From Saprospiraceae bacterium (GTDB lineage Bacteria > Bacteroidota > Bacteroidia > Chitinophagales > Saprospiraceae), in NCBI GenBank assembly GCA_016714765.1, contig JADKCF010000014.1:61922-125921 (forward strand): a DNA stretch of 64,000 nt, read 5' to 3'. Positions 1 through 9,969 of the stretch are shown in pieces; position 1 is the stretch's first letter; every line of letters begins with the position of its first letter. The notes beneath the pieces are model-generated. The model searched no databases, had not been told where the DNA came from, and saw nothing but the letters and a program-made list of their open reading frames with translations. The translations under genes were made by a program, and so were the position numbers.

Positions 1-121
1 TTTGTCTTGTGATTTTATCTATGATGATTTTTACAGAGACCACTTCGCCAAATTGTGCAAACAAATCATGAAGATCTTTTTCTTTCCATTTGAAGGGGAT
101 GCTGCCAACATACAAGTCCAT
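1..121 (-). CDS. RNA recognition motif (RRM) protein, N-terminal fragment
   Basis: The reverse strand reads MDLYVGSIPFKWKEKDLHDL and continues in the same frame off the left edge. The stretch LYVGSIPF is an RNP2-type strand of an RRM, followed by the first helix and by FGEVVSVKIIID, the expected second strand. Small single-RRM proteins of this kind are common in Bacteroidota and bind single-stranded RNA, often in cold or general stress responses. Only about 40 residues lie inside the window, so the RNP1 motif and the C-terminal tail cannot be checked. The start at 121 puts the RNP2 strand immediately at the N-terminus, as in this family. The 160 bases between this start and the next gene hold nothing I recognise. 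Confidence 0.8.
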   Translation of the reverse strand, partial: MDLYVGSIPFKWKEKDLHDLFAQFGEVVSVKIIIDKITRQ

Positions 122-281
122 AACTAAGAAATTTTAATGCAAGATAAATAAATTTTATGATAATAGTTCTTTTTATTTGATTTAAGATTTGCCTGGACTC
201 AATAAAAACAAATAAAACAAAAATTAAAAAATGGGAATCAAAGGTTTACTTTTATAATCATTGATGCACTATATTTTAGTA

Positions 282-1262
282 TTAAGAAGCATATTTCACC
301 CCAATAATCTCTCTTATTTCGTCCATCATTTTTATCATTTTTAAAGAGAAGTCAAGTGGTATTATATCACTTTCGTTTTTGGATGAGAGCAGGCATTCTA
401 TTACATGGTTTGTTTCGTGCCAATAGCCCAAACCCGTTTTGCTGCAATGAATCTGCTTTTCATGATCATCTTTCTTTAAAAAATAATGGTCTTGTTCATG
501 AAATCTACCCGGTATAGTGATTTTACCTGCTGTTCCATAGATTTCGCATTTAGTGTCAGTATGGCAGGCAATACTTGAGTATAATGATGCTGTTGCTCCA
601 TTGGTATAAGAAAGTAGGACCGTACAATCAGAATCAACTCCTGTCGGTGCAATAGTAGCCTTGGCTTCTATACTCTCCGGTACACCCATAAGTAATAAGG
701 CTATAAATAGGGGATAGATACCCACATCCAGTAGTGAGCCTCCGGCAAGGGCAGGGTCAAAAAGGCGGCTTTTAGGATTATATACTGTCTGAAAACCAAA
801 GTCAGCTGACAGATGTCTTATTTGGCCAATAGCACCGGAAACTACCTTTTTTTGTAAGTCGATGATAGCTGGCAGGAATGCAGTCCACATGGCTTCCATA
901 AGAAACACATTGTTTTGTCTTGAGACGATCATCATGTTTTCCAATTGGGAAACGTTGATGGCAATGGGTTTTTCGCAAAGTACGTGTTTGCCATGTTGTA
1001 TACACAAAATGCTGTGATCATGGTGAAAAGAATGTGGAGTGGCTATATAAATAACATCAATCTCTATACACTTTACCAATGATTCATAGTTATCAAACCA
1101 TTCTGAAGCACCAAATTCGGATGCAAAAGCCTTGGCACGTACTGGGTTACTGCTGGCACAAGCGTACAACCTCCCGTCAGACAATGATAAATCTAAAGCA
1201 AACTTACGGGCGATTTTACCGCAACCCAGGATACCCCAGTTAATGGTGCGTTTTGTTGTCAT
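282..1262 (-). CDS. Gfo/Idh/MocA family oxidoreductase
   Basis: This 326-residue protein begins with a Rossmann nucleotide-binding motif (GILGCGKIA, residues 10-18) and carries the family EKP signature at residues 97-99, whose lysine takes part in catalysis in characterised members. The C-terminal half is the alpha/beta domain that binds substrate. Overall it resembles the dihydrodiol dehydrogenase / D-xylose dehydrogenase branch, which oxidises sugars or cyclic diols with NAD(P). The substrate cannot be told from sequence. The gene stands alone on the minus strand, with the esterase gene 40 bases upstream in the same orientation, so the two could be co-transcribed. Length and start are normal for the family. 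Confidence 0.88.
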   Translation of the reverse strand: MTTKRTINWGILGCGKIARKFALDLSLSDGRLYACASSNPVRAKAFASEFGASEWFDNYESLVKCIEIDVIYIATPHSFHHDHSILCIQHGKHVLCEKPIAINVSQLENMMIVSRQNNVFLMEAMWTAFLPAIIDLQKKVVSGAIGQIRHLSADFGFQTVYNPKSRLFDPALAGGSLLDVGIYPLFIALLLMGVPESIEAKATIAPTGVDSDCTVLLSYTNGATASLYSSIACHTDTKCEIYGTAGKITIPGRFHEQDHYFLKKDDHEKQIHCSKTGLGYWHETNHVIECLLSSKNESDIIPLDFSLKMIKMMDEIREIIGVKYAS

Positions 1263-1302
1263 ATTGGAAAATTATCTGGTGTAAAAATAGTAATTATTTT
1301 TA

Positions 1303-2037
1303 TTACTCCGTCAGCCATTTAAGCATAGGTCCGAATTGCTGGCCCCACAGGATTTCATTGTGTTTTCCCTTATCTTTAATGACTATTCTGACTTTGTCAT
1401 CCGGATATCCTGCTTTTTTTAGAGCGTGATATGCTTTCTGCAGGGTGTGCGACATAGCATTGCTTTCTGTGCGGCTACCCATGATATACATTTTAGTATG
1501 TAAAGCCGGATGCAGACTCAAAACAGGTGGATACAACCAGAATGAGGGTGAAAAAACACCTGCTTTACCGAATGTTTCGCCTTTGCGTGTAGCAGCATAA
1601 AAAGCAAGTAAACCGCCCATAGAACTACCACATATCATCGTGTTTTCCCGATCAGGAAGAGTCCTTAGGTGATGATCTATTTTGGGTTTCAGTTCTTTGA
1701 TAATGAATTCAAGAAAATGCTGACCTTCGCCATGATGTGTGAACTTATGATGGTGATGGGGCAAGTATTCTGAACCTCTCCATTTTTCACCATGATCTAT
1801 TCCTACTATTATACATTGGTTTTTGTATGGAAGCTCATCCATCACTTGACGTATGTACCATGGTCTTCCAAAAGATGTGGAACTATCAAACAAATTCTGA
1901 CCATCCAAAATATACATCACAGGCAGTCTTTTATCAGGAAACTTATAATATGCTTTGGGAAGGAGAATCCTGATTGTTCTTTTTCTTTTAAGTACCGATA
2001 TATATACCTCTTCAATAAATAATTGGGATGACACCAT
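1303..2037 (-). CDS. Putative esterase (alpha/beta hydrolase, Fes/EstD type)
   Basis: The protein is an alpha/beta hydrolase of the putative esterase family (PF00756). It shows the nucleophile elbow GSSMGG, with Ser near residue 139 of the chosen start, the early strand VMYILDGQNLF typical of the family, and a C-terminal KGKHNEILW segment that should supply the catalytic histidine. No signal peptide is evident. I chose the ATG at 2037, because an in-frame start at 2142 would add 35 basic residues unrelated to the family and would overlap the divergent methyltransferase gene. Members cleave acyl esters such as ferric siderophores or acylated sugars; the substrate here is unknown. Confidence 0.8.
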   Translation of the reverse strand: MVSSQLFIEEVYISVLKRKRTIRILLPKAYYKFPDKRLPVMYILDGQNLFDSSTSFGRPWYIRQVMDELPYKNQCIIVGIDHGEKWRGSEYLPHHHHKFTHHGEGQHFLEFIIKELKPKIDHHLRTLPDRENTMICGSSMGGLLAFYAATRKGETFGKAGVFSPSFWLYPPVLSLHPALHTKMYIMGSRTESNAMSHTLQKAYHALKKAGYPDDKVRIVIKDKGKHNEILWGQQFGPMLKWLTE

Positions 2038-2128
2038 CAATGATCGTCTATGTTTAATGTATTGTAAACAAGAAATTTTTCTAAAAGATTTTATAAATCT
2101 ATGTAAAAGGTAGTAATTTGTCAGCCGA

Positions 2129-2806
2129 ATGAATGATACCATAAATCATATTTGCAGATTATGTAGCTCTGACAAGACAGAGCAATTAAATTTTGCGTAC
2201 GGTGAAAGACAGTATTGTTTTTGCAGTCAATGCCATTTGATTTTTGCAGACCAGGCATCGTTGCCGGACTATGAAAGCGAGCGGCAGAGATATGAGATGC
2301 ATCAAAATCATTTGCATGATACAGGGTATATTCGTTTTCTTCAACAACTCCTTGTGCCTCTTGCAAATATTCTAAGTTCAGCTAGGGAGGGTCTAGACTA
2401 TGGTTGTGGTCCTGAACCCGTTTTAGCACATTTGATACGAAGTCAAGGCTATAAGTGTGAAATCTACGATCCTATATTTTTTCCTGAATTACAACCCAAG
2501 GATTATGACTTCATCACAGCCACAGAATGTATCGAACATTTTCATTTCCCATCAGTAGATTTCGACAAAATAAGTAAAATGCTGCGTCAAGAGGGCATAT
2601 TGGCTTTGATGACTGATACTTGGCAAAGTATAGAAAAGTTCGGTACATGGCACTATATCAGAGATTTCACCCATGTGTGTTTTTACAATATACTTACCAT
2701 GTCCTGGCTTGCAGAGAAGTATGGAATGTCATTGATTTACACGGATAGCCGAAGGGTCTTTATTTTCAGAAAGACAAAAACGCCTGATATTTTGGTTTCA
2801 ATATAG
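2129..2806 (+). CDS. Class I SAM-dependent methyltransferase with N-terminal zinc ribbon
   Basis: The 225-residue protein starts with two CxxC pairs (residues 9-12 and 32-35) that form a probable zinc-binding knuckle. It then shows the SAM-binding loop LDYGCGPEP (about 89-97), an acidic second-strand end (IYDPIFFP) and a core strand followed by ATECIEHF. The arrangement matches small methyltransferases annotated as methyltransferase domain 23 proteins in Bacteroidota. The acceptor is unknown; the zinc module suggests a macromolecular or carrier-bound substrate, but that is inference. The gene is divergent from the esterase gene and overlaps the 3' end of the convergent MFS gene by 9 bases. 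Confidence 0.8.
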   Translation: MNDTINHICRLCSSDKTEQLNFAYGERQYCFCSQCHLIFADQASLPDYESERQRYEMHQNHLHDTGYIRFLQQLLVPLANILSSAREGLDYGCGPEPVLAHLIRSQGYKCEIYDPIFFPELQPKDYDFITATECIEHFHFPSVDFDKISKMLRQEGILALMTDTWQSIEKFGTWHYIRDFTHVCFYNILTMSWLAEKYGMSLIYTDSRRVFIFRKTKTPDILVSI

Positions 2807-3970
2807 TTTTACTTTGGAAGACAGCAAGTACCACCATAATCCCAATCCCGCAACACATCCAAATGCAACCGGCAACGAAGCCATCTTAGATATAAAGCCA
2901 ATAACCACAGGACCTAATAAAAAACCACCCATAGCGTATGTGTTCATTATGGCTAAGCCTCCAGAATCTGGTAAATCAGGGTATCTCCCTGCACTGGCAT
3001 ATAGGATGGGCGACCCACAAGATACGCCAAGGCCTACCATACCGAAACCTATGATAACAGACCAAGTGTAAGGCAGGATTATCGAGATAGTCAATCCCAA
3101 AACTGCTAAACTTGCACCATACATCAGTACTTTGTTTCTGCCTATGACAGGGATAATACCATCTCCAAATAATCTTCCTGTGGCCATCATAGCAGAATAC
3201 CCAAAAAGTCCCCAACCTACAAAAATAGGATTTGTTTTAACTATTTCTTTCATATACAGTGATGCCCAGTCGGCCATCATACCTTCCGTCACATTGACAC
3301 AGACGCTGATAAAAATAATTGTAAGCAAGACCCCTTTAGGTATAATAAGTCTGACTTTTCGGCTTTCAGAATGCGTTTCTGTTTTTGTGGAACCATATTG
3401 GATTCCTAATATTTTATTTTGAGTTAAAAATATCAATCCGAAACTCACGCCGCACATAAGGAGCATATGAAACATTTCGTTGACCCCAAGCACCAAAGTA
3501 AAACTGCGCATCAAAGATCCGGACATGAGACCTACACTAAACATTCCATGACAAGTAGACATAATGTGGATGTTTTCATGTTTTTCTATTAAAGAGGCAA
3601 TGCTGTTAGCAGAAATGTTGAGGATTGTTATACTTATGCCCACAAGAAACATTCCCACAGATAATAGTGTCAATGAAGACACGCTCAGGGGAATCATGTA
3701 TGCAGATGTGAGTAAAAAAGATCCTATTACACACATTTTAGTAGGTCCATATTTTTGAATTAGCACAGCTGAAAGGGGATTGAATGTCATAGCGCCAAGA
3801 GGAAGACACAACAAAATCAAGCCTAAGGTGGCATCATCTATTTGATAAAAATTTTTAATGTATGGAATTAGTGTAGCCCAATTTCCAAAAAGAAATCCCA
3901 TAATAAAAAACGCAACTCCTGTAGACAGGCTACGGGGATTGAGAAAAAATTTTTGGAGGTGCTGAAACAT
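2798..3970 (-). CDS. Major facilitator superfamily transporter
   Basis: The protein of about 390 residues is almost wholly hydrophobic, with around twelve predicted membrane segments and a loop between helices 2 and 3 reading QKYGPTKMCVIG, a degenerate MFS motif A. It resembles the sugar/YbjJ-like MFS branch that includes inner-membrane fucose or drug carriers, but the substrate cannot be assigned. The first possible start at 3994 is TTG; the ATG at 3970 places the N-terminus just before the first helix and is preferred. It runs convergently into the methyltransferase gene with a 9-base overlap. Confidence 0.82.
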   Translation of the reverse strand: MFQHLQKFFLNPRSLSTGVAFFIMGFLFGNWATLIPYIKNFYQIDDATLGLILLCLPLGAMTFNPLSAVLIQKYGPTKMCVIGSFLLTSAYMIPLSVSSLTLLSVGMFLVGISITILNISANSIASLIEKHENIHIMSTCHGMFSVGLMSGSLMRSFTLVLGVNEMFHMLLMCGVSFGLIFLTQNKILGIQYGSTKTETHSESRKVRLIIPKGVLLTIIFISVCVNVTEGMMADWASLYMKEIVKTNPIFVGWGLFGYSAMMATGRLFGDGIIPVIGRNKVLMYGASLAVLGLTISIILPYTWSVIIGFGMVGLGVSCGSPILYASAGRYPDLPDSGGLAIMNTYAMGGFLLGPVVIGFISKMASLPVAFGCVAGLGLWWYLLSSKVKLY

Positions 3971-4072
3971 ACCGCATTGTCTATAATGGGACAAATGTAA
4001 TCATTCAAATACTTTTTGCTAAGCCATAAATAAATACAGTTGCAAAAAACCTTTGTTTAGCCGGTAATTAGA

Positions 4073-5844
4073 TCAATCAAAATTAAACAAATAGGGTAGA
4101 CGTGCATTGGGTTCCTTTAGCCTCAAAATGGCTTTCATTTGCTGATACTTATCAATAAGGACTCTTTCATCCTTAGTCGAAAACAGAGTCATGGCCTCAT
4201 CACCGCCTTTGCCTTTTTTGATTTCAGCAATGATAGTAGTCATAATATCTTTTTCTATGAATGGATATTCTGTGATTTTTGTACTGGGATAAACCTGCTT
4301 TTTCTGCTGCAATTTTTATAGCGTCGTCCAGATTACCTAATTCATCTACCAGCCCTATTTTTTGAGCAGCCCGTCCTGTCCATACTCGGCCCTGAGCTAT
4401 CATCTTTGTACTGTCTACAGATAATTTTCGTCCTTTGGAAACCCGGTCAATAAAAAGTTCGTATATATCCATAGTGGACTCCTGAAGCATAGATTTTTCC
4501 TTTTCAGAAAGGTCCATAAATGGACTGAAACCGGTGGCAAATTCATGGGTTTTAATGGTGTCAAAATTGACACCAATTTTGTCATTGAGAAGTCTTGTGG
4601 CATTCGGAAACATCATGAATACACCTATTGAGCCTGTAAGTGTATTAGGTTGAGCTACAATTTTATCTGCACCTGCCGCAATATAGTAACCTCCGGAAGC
4701 AGCATAGTCACCAAATGAGGCAATGACAGGTTTTCCGGATTCTTTAATCTTTTCTATCTCATGCCATATCACATCACTTGTGAATGCATTGCCTCCTGGA
4801 GAATTGACCCTCAGTACGACAGCTTTAATGGTTTTGTCGTTTCGGATTTTGGTAAGCATAGAAAGATATTTCTTTTCGCTTATAATCCCCATTTCATCAG
4901 ACCCGTAGATGATTTCGCCTTCAGCATAGACGATGGCAATCTTATCTTTGCCTTTGTCTTCATCATTGGTATCTGCCAGATGATTGTATTTGGATAATGA
5001 AATGGTTTTCAGTTTTTTATCTTCCTTTATTCCAAGTTTTTTCTAAGAAAGTCATCCATTTGATCCTTATAAAAAAGACCATCAACCAATTTATTTTCCA
5101 ATGCTTTTTTGCCGGTTCTTCCTTCCAGCCCAGCCATAATGGCATTGATTTTATCTTCAGACAACTTTCTGTTTTCCACCAATTTTTCTACCATTATATC
5201 TTTCATGTCATTTAAGAAAGATCGGGTCTGTAGCCTGTTGAATTCACTCATTTCATTTAACCTGAATGGTTCAGAGGCGCTTTTGAAGTTCCCTGCGTAA
5301 AAAATATTCATATCTATACCTACTTTGTCAGCATATTTTTAAAAAACGGTATTGACGCACCATATCCTTTGATGTCCACACCTCCCTGAGGATTGATGAA
5401 CATCGAATCAGCGACACTACATAACAAATATGAAGATTGGGTATGGCTATCTGCATAGGAGTATATAAATTTTCCACTTTCTTTAAATTTTTTCAAACTC
5501 TCCATTAGAGCAAGAAGGCTGGCTTGCCCGATAGCTATGCTGTTGTTTTCGAGTAGAATACCTTTGATCTTATGATCAGAGGCGGCTGCTTCTATGAGTT
5601 TTTGGATTCTTCTAAGTCCAAGTGATTCTGTAGACCCACCCATCAAAGCAGATTGTTGATTGACATTTTCCGACTTTTCAGGTATAGCCTCTTCAAGCTT
5701 GAGTTTCAGAATGGAATTGTCAGAGTACGATTCACCTTTAGCCATTCCAGACAATCCAATGCCTATTAGTATAAAGATACATAAGGCAAAGGCAGCAAAA
5801 ACACCCAGGCAAGATGCCAGAAACGTTGGGAAAAATGACTTCAT
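4073..5844 (-). CDS. sppA: Signal peptide peptidase SppA, 67K type, interrupted by three frameshifts
   Basis: Four consecutive reading-frame pieces (5844-5320, 5311-5027, about 5026-4224, 4312-4073) together give one SppA protein of about 590 residues. SppA is a membrane-anchored serine protease that degrades cleaved signal peptides. The N-terminus has one membrane segment. The catalytic lysine is the K of NFKSASEP in the second piece, and the catalytic serine lies in AASGGYY in the third, so both halves of the Ser/Lys dyad are present. Each break falls in a homopolymer: 5336-5346 (T5A6), 5037-5042 (T6) and 4276-4280 (T5). Adding or removing one base restores conserved sequence each time. I read the breaks as probable sequencing indels rather than decay, but cannot exclude a pseudogene. 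Confidence 0.85.
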
Positions 5845-6054
5845 TTATATAGTGTTGAAAATTGATTTTACAAAATAGTTTTACTAAATCTAAAAGTGAT
5901 ACAAATATAGCTATTAGATGTTCAATAGAGTTAAGTAAATAGCTTAAATTCATTAAAAAATCTATGAATCATGAAATTAAGCTGACAAAGCATCCAAAAG
6001 ACTTGTGGTTTGAGGTACAATAAATAATATGTGAATTTTGTAACTTACAAATGA

Positions 6055-6580
6055 TTGTACTACTTTAGTGCAAAATATAAAAAATTGGAAAAATTGGTTT
6101 CTAATGCTTTACGCATCATTGTTTTCATTGGCAAGCAAAGTGCCTGGTTGAATTTATTTCTAGTTCTTATTATTTGTTTTGATGTACTCCAGAGGTATCT
6201 TTTTAATCAATCTTACAACTGGATACTGGAGACTGAGTGGCATCTGTTCGGTTTGATTTTTTTGTTGGGTAGTGCATACACCTTGCAGGAAGACAAACAT
6301 GTTCGGGTTGATATATTTTATGCTACATTTTCAGAGAAAAGGAAGGCCTGGGTCGATCTTTTGGGTTCATTGATATTGCTCATTCCATGGTCCGTAATTT
6401 GTATAAAAACATGTTTAAGTTATGCCAATAATTCATGGTTTATCAGGGAAGGCTCACCGAATCCAGGTGGTTTTGCCTGCATGGTATCCTATCAAATATT
6501 TTGTTGTCTTATGTTTTGTCATGCTATTGGTCCAAGGTATTCTTCTGATAATAAAAAATATTAAAACTATCTTGCGATGA
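6055..6580 (+). CDS. TRAP transporter small permease (DctQ family), one frameshift
   Basis: This is the four-helix small membrane subunit of a tripartite ATP-independent periplasmic transporter. It has the family pattern of a second helix followed by QRYLFN, then ETEWHLFGLIF and the HVRVDIFY loop. The uninterrupted frame stops at 6564, but moving one frame at the T4 run 6471-6474 yields GLPAWYPIKYF and a fourth helix ending at 6580, exactly the DctQ ending. The corrected stop overlaps the DctM start in ATGA, a normal coupling arrangement, which strongly supports the correction. The corrected length is 174 residues. There is no in-frame ATG; the start at 6055 is TTG and is uncertain. No DctP binding-protein gene is adjacent. 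Confidence 0.85.
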
Positions 6581-7878
6581 ACTTCGAAACTGTAGCTTTT
6601 TTATTATTTGTAGCTATTTTTTTTGTGTTGCTGACTGGGTATCCTGTAGCGTTAATATTAGGCGGCCTTTCGGTTTTGGCAGGTATTATATTTGTACCCG
6701 ACTTTCTGGACTTTTTGCCGTTGAGGATCATGGGTACCATCCAGAATTATGTCCTTTTGGCTGTTCCATTATTTGTATTTATGGGTTTGACCCTGGAAAA
6801 ATCAGGTATTGCTGAAGAGTTGCTCAGGTCTATGGGGGTGATGTTTGGCAAAATGAGAGGTGGACTTGCTCTTTCTGTAGTAATCATAGGCACGCTTTTA
6901 GCAGCATCTACGGGGATAGTCGGAGCGACCGTCATAGCCATGGGACTTATAAGTTTGCCTATCATGATTAAAAAAGGCTATTCTGTGCCACTTGCTACGG
7001 GCATTATCGTCAGCTCAGGTACATTGGGGCAAATTATTCCTCCTTCAGTGATTCTTGTATTGCTGGGTAGTGTCCTGAATGTGCCTGTCGGTGATTTATT
7101 CAAAGCGGCATTAGTACCTGGATTATTGCTGGTACTGGCATATATCATTTATATCATAGCATTTGCTTTCGTTTACCCTGACAAAGCACCTGCTCTGCCT
7201 GATGATGAAATAAAAGCCTTCAGATCAGATAACTTCTATACCAAACTGTTAAAATCATTTTTATTTCCCATGGTTTTGATTATAGCAGTTTTAGGTGTTA
7301 TCTTTTCCGGGATGGCTTCACCTACAGAAGCAGCTGCTGTGGGGGCTATGGGAGCACTAATACTTACTTTTTTACAAAAGAAACTATCATGGACATTGTT
7401 GAAAAATGTGTCTGTGGAGACAACGCATCTTACATCCATGGTTTTTTTAATTTTGATAGGCGCTACTACTTTTTCATTGGTTTTCAGAGGCCTTGGAGGT
7501 GATCGGATATTAGTGGAAATGATAGAGGGCCAAAATCTGAGTCCTAATCAGTTTTTACTTTTGGTAATGATAGTGGTATTTGTGGCAGGTTTTTTTATTG
7601 ATTTTATAGAGATCATTTTTATCATCGTGCCGATAGTAGCTCCTATATTTGCTAAATTCCAAATGGATCCTTTGTGGATCGGTATTTTATTGGCTCTCAA
7701 TCTGCAGACATCATTTCTCACACCCCCTTTTGGATTTGCATTGTTTTATCTGAAGGGTGTGGCTCCACCTGAAGTTAAGACCACTGACATTTATAGGGGT
7801 GTTGTTCCATTTATACTGATTCAGATTTTGATTTTATCGCTGGTTATCTTATTGCCTGGATTACTGTTTTATAAGTAG
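6577..7878 (+). CDS. TRAP transporter large permease (DctM family)
   Basis: The 433-residue membrane protein has about twelve helices and the DctM hallmarks: an N-terminal LLTGYPVALILGG segment, the MGLTLEKSGIAEELL loop, and the paired re-entrant loops around GTLGQIIPPSVILVLLG and the later NLQTSFLTPPFGFALFYLKG. It is the large subunit that carries the sodium-driven transport step, usually for dicarboxylates, sialic acid or other organic acids. Start ATG overlaps the corrected stop of dctQ. The binding protein DctP, normally encoded next to these genes, is not found in the window, so the substrate stays unknown. Confidence 0.93.
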   Translation: MNFETVAFLLFVAIFFVLLTGYPVALILGGLSVLAGIIFVPDFLDFLPLRIMGTIQNYVLLAVPLFVFMGLTLEKSGIAEELLRSMGVMFGKMRGGLALSVVIIGTLLAASTGIVGATVIAMGLISLPIMIKKGYSVPLATGIIVSSGTLGQIIPPSVILVLLGSVLNVPVGDLFKAALVPGLLLVLAYIIYIIAFAFVYPDKAPALPDDEIKAFRSDNFYTKLLKSFLFPMVLIIAVLGVIFSGMASPTEAAAVGAMGALILTFLQKKLSWTLLKNVSVETTHLTSMVFLILIGATTFSLVFRGLGGDRILVEMIEGQNLSPNQFLLLVMIVVFVAGFFIDFIEIIFIIVPIVAPIFAKFQMDPLWIGILLALNLQTSFLTPPFGFALFYLKGVAPPEVKTTDIYRGVVPFILIQILILSLVILLPGLLFYK

Positions 7879-7897
7879 TTTTTAAAATTCGTCATCA

Positions 7898-8257
7898 TTA
7901 TTCAACACGACTGCAAGAACATTTCATCACATTTCTTTTCCTTCCTTTGTAATAGATATCCACAGCATGGTTATGCTTCGAACCCATGATGTCGAGCACG
8001 GCATATACACCGGACCAGTGGCAATCTGAGAGTTGGATTTTGGATTTGAGGGGATATTTTTGCAATAAATCTCTAGAAATGGCAACAAAAGGTTGTTTGA
8101 TTTTGGTCGTGTGCTGACCAGTGGCTGTTCTACCCTTTATATAAAATGTGTACACTTTTACTGTATCCAGATCCAAAGTAGATTGGCTTATTAAACTTGT
8201 TTTGCATACTACCATCATTAAAAAAATAACCATTCTTCTGTGTATCTGTTGATTCAT
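7898..8257 (-). CDS. Small secreted protein, possible 3D/double-psi beta-barrel domain
   Basis: The 119-residue product has an N-terminal hydrophobic signal segment (MVIFLMMVVCKTSLISQS). The mature part has the pattern TATGQ...FVAISRDLL..YPL.SKIQLSDC..SGVYAVLDIMG..HNHAVDIYY, which resembles the 3D (Asp-Asp-Asp) or double-psi beta-barrel domain of cell-wall lytic enzymes. A cysteine pair near the end (MKCSC) may form a disulfide. The assignment rests on this pattern only. It is convergent with dctM, the two stop codons being 19 bases apart, and lies 150 bases downstream of ruvB on the same strand. Confidence 0.5.
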   Translation of the reverse strand: MNQQIHRRMVIFLMMVVCKTSLISQSTLDLDTVKVYTFYIKGRTATGQHTTKIKQPFVAISRDLLQKYPLKSKIQLSDCHWSGVYAVLDIMGSKHNHAVDIYYKGRKRNVMKCSCSRVE

Positions 8258-8406
8258 TTTTATACTGCCTTTTTTATCTTTATTTTGTTGTAATAAAGTG
8301 GTGTCCTTCTGTTGGTAATTTGGGCAATATTTAGGTATGATCCCTCGAAAATCAGATTCTTGTTTATCTTCATTATTTCTGTATGTTTTTACCAGTCATC
8401 CTTTTT

Positions 8407-9430
8407 CTACCCAAACAGAGTGCCTGTTACTCCCGGTGGTATTTTTCCTGCGTGCTTATACGCCTTGGCAGTAGCTTCTCTTCCTCTGGGAGTGCGTTGG
8501 ATATATCCTTCCATGATCAGGAAAGGTTCGTGTACTTCTTCTATTGTTCCGGCTTCCTCACCAACAGCTGTGGCTATAGTGCTGATACCCACCGGACCGC
8601 CTTTAAACTTTTCGATGATCGTCGTCAGTATTCTATTGTCCATCTCATCCAGACCACTTTCATCCACATTTAGTGCATCCAAACCAAAACGAGCTATTTC
8701 TTTATCTATATTTCCATTGCCTTTGATCTGTGCGAAATCTCTGATTCTCCTAAGCAATGCATTGGCAATCCTGGGGGTTCCCCGACTACGGCCTGCTATT
8801 TCGATTGCTCCATCATCATTTATGGCTACTCCCAGTATTTCTGCACTTCTGAAGATGATCTTTTAGTGTAGCAACATCATAGTAGTCCAGTAAAAATGTA
8901 ATTCCAAATCGTGCCCTCATCGGTGCTGTAAGCAAGCCCATGCGCGTTGTAGCGCCTACGAGTGTGAATGGATTTAGATTGATCTGAATACTACGAGCAT
9001 TGGGGCCGGTATCTATCATAATATCAATTCTGTAATCTTCCATTGCGGAATATAAGTATTCTTCCACAACATTGTTTAGTCGGTGTATCTCATCTATAAA
9101 AAGGACATCTCCTTCTTCTAGTCCCGTAAGAAGACCTGCAAGATCTCCGGGCTTTTCGAGCACCGGTCCGGAAGTGATTTTCATATTGGTTTCCAGCTCA
9201 TTGGCGATGATATAAGAGAGGGTCGTTTTACCTAAGCCGGGTGGACCATGTAGTAATACGTGATCCAGTGCTTCTTCTCTCATCTTGGCAGCCTGTATGA
9301 ATATATTGAGGTTTTCAACAATTTTAGGTTGCCCACTGAATTCAATCAGTCCTTTCGGTCGCAAGGCTTTTTCGACCTGTTTTTCTTCAGCTTTAAAATG
9401 AGCCTGCGTCGGATCCAGATGTTGATTCAT
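8407..9430 (-). CDS. ruvB: Holliday junction branch migration helicase RuvB, one frameshift
   Basis: RuvB is the hexameric AAA+ motor that drives Holliday junction branch migration with RuvA. The N-terminal piece (9430-8816) has Walker A GPPGLGKTT at 62-70, Walker B FIDEIHRL at 111-118 and the sensor GATTRMGLLTAPMRARFG. The C-terminal piece (to 8407) has the winged-helix domain with GLDEMDNRIL and GYIQRTPRGR. The frames meet at the T4 run 8861-8864; removing one base gives LKIIFRSAEILGVA and a single protein of 340 residues, the usual RuvB length. The break is most simply a sequencing indel in an otherwise well conserved gene. The iron-sulfur carrier gene lies 27 bases upstream on the same strand. 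Confidence 0.92.
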
Positions 9431-9457
9431 TAAGATGCTTTGATGATAAAACCTCGT

Positions 9458-9811
9458 TTACGCCGAAAAGGATGTACCACATCCACATGTTTCTTTAGCG
9501 TTAGGATTGCTAAAAGTAAATCCTCTGTTGTTGAGCCCATCGACCCAATCGATTTCCATACCCAAAAGGTAAATCGCATGTGATTTTTCCATAAATACTT
9601 TAAAGCCATCTATCTCATAAACTTCATCTTTTTCTTTGACCACATCAAATCCAAGTACATAACTGAAACCAGAACAACCTCCACCTTTTACGCCTATGCG
9701 CAAGCCATGTTCTTCAGAAAGATTCTGTTCATTATGTATCCTTTTCAATTGATTGATAGCACCTTGTGTAAGGCTGACAGGCTTTGTGCCTGTGATGGTA
9801 TCTGATGACAT
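9458..9811 (-). CDS. A-type iron-sulfur cluster carrier (IscA/SufA/ErpA family)
   Basis: The 117-residue protein has the three conserved cysteines of A-type carriers: one in GGCSGFSYVLGFD and two in the C-terminal CGCGTSFSA. These proteins receive [Fe-S] clusters from scaffold complexes and deliver them to target enzymes in the cytoplasm. The sequence does not separate IscA, SufA and ErpA. In Bacteroidota single copies are often found apart from the suf operon, as here. It lies directly upstream of ruvB in the same direction. The start ATG at 9811 leaves a short variable N-terminus before VSLTQGAINQLK, the normal beginning of the fold. Confidence 0.92.
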   Translation of the reverse strand: MSSDTITGTKPVSLTQGAINQLKRIHNEQNLSEEHGLRIGVKGGGCSGFSYVLGFDVVKEKDEVYEIDGFKVFMEKSHAIYLLGMEIDWVDGLNNRGFTFSNPNAKETCGCGTSFSA

Positions 9812-9969
9812 ATAAAACTTTTAAATAAAAATAATTGCAAAAATAATCAAGATTTATTCTCAATCTCTGATAAAAGTATAATATTTGAACTTTAAACACT
9901 TTTAAGTTTTAAATAGTTCAGTTATTTATACTATATCTAATTAATAACAATAATCTAACAGGATTCTGA

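Noticed and set aside
5320..5360. Programmed -1 ribosomal frameshifting in sppA and other broken genes
   Set aside because: The slippery heptamer is not in the right phase in sppA, the breaks are of both signs, and they occur in many unrelated genes where no recoding is known.
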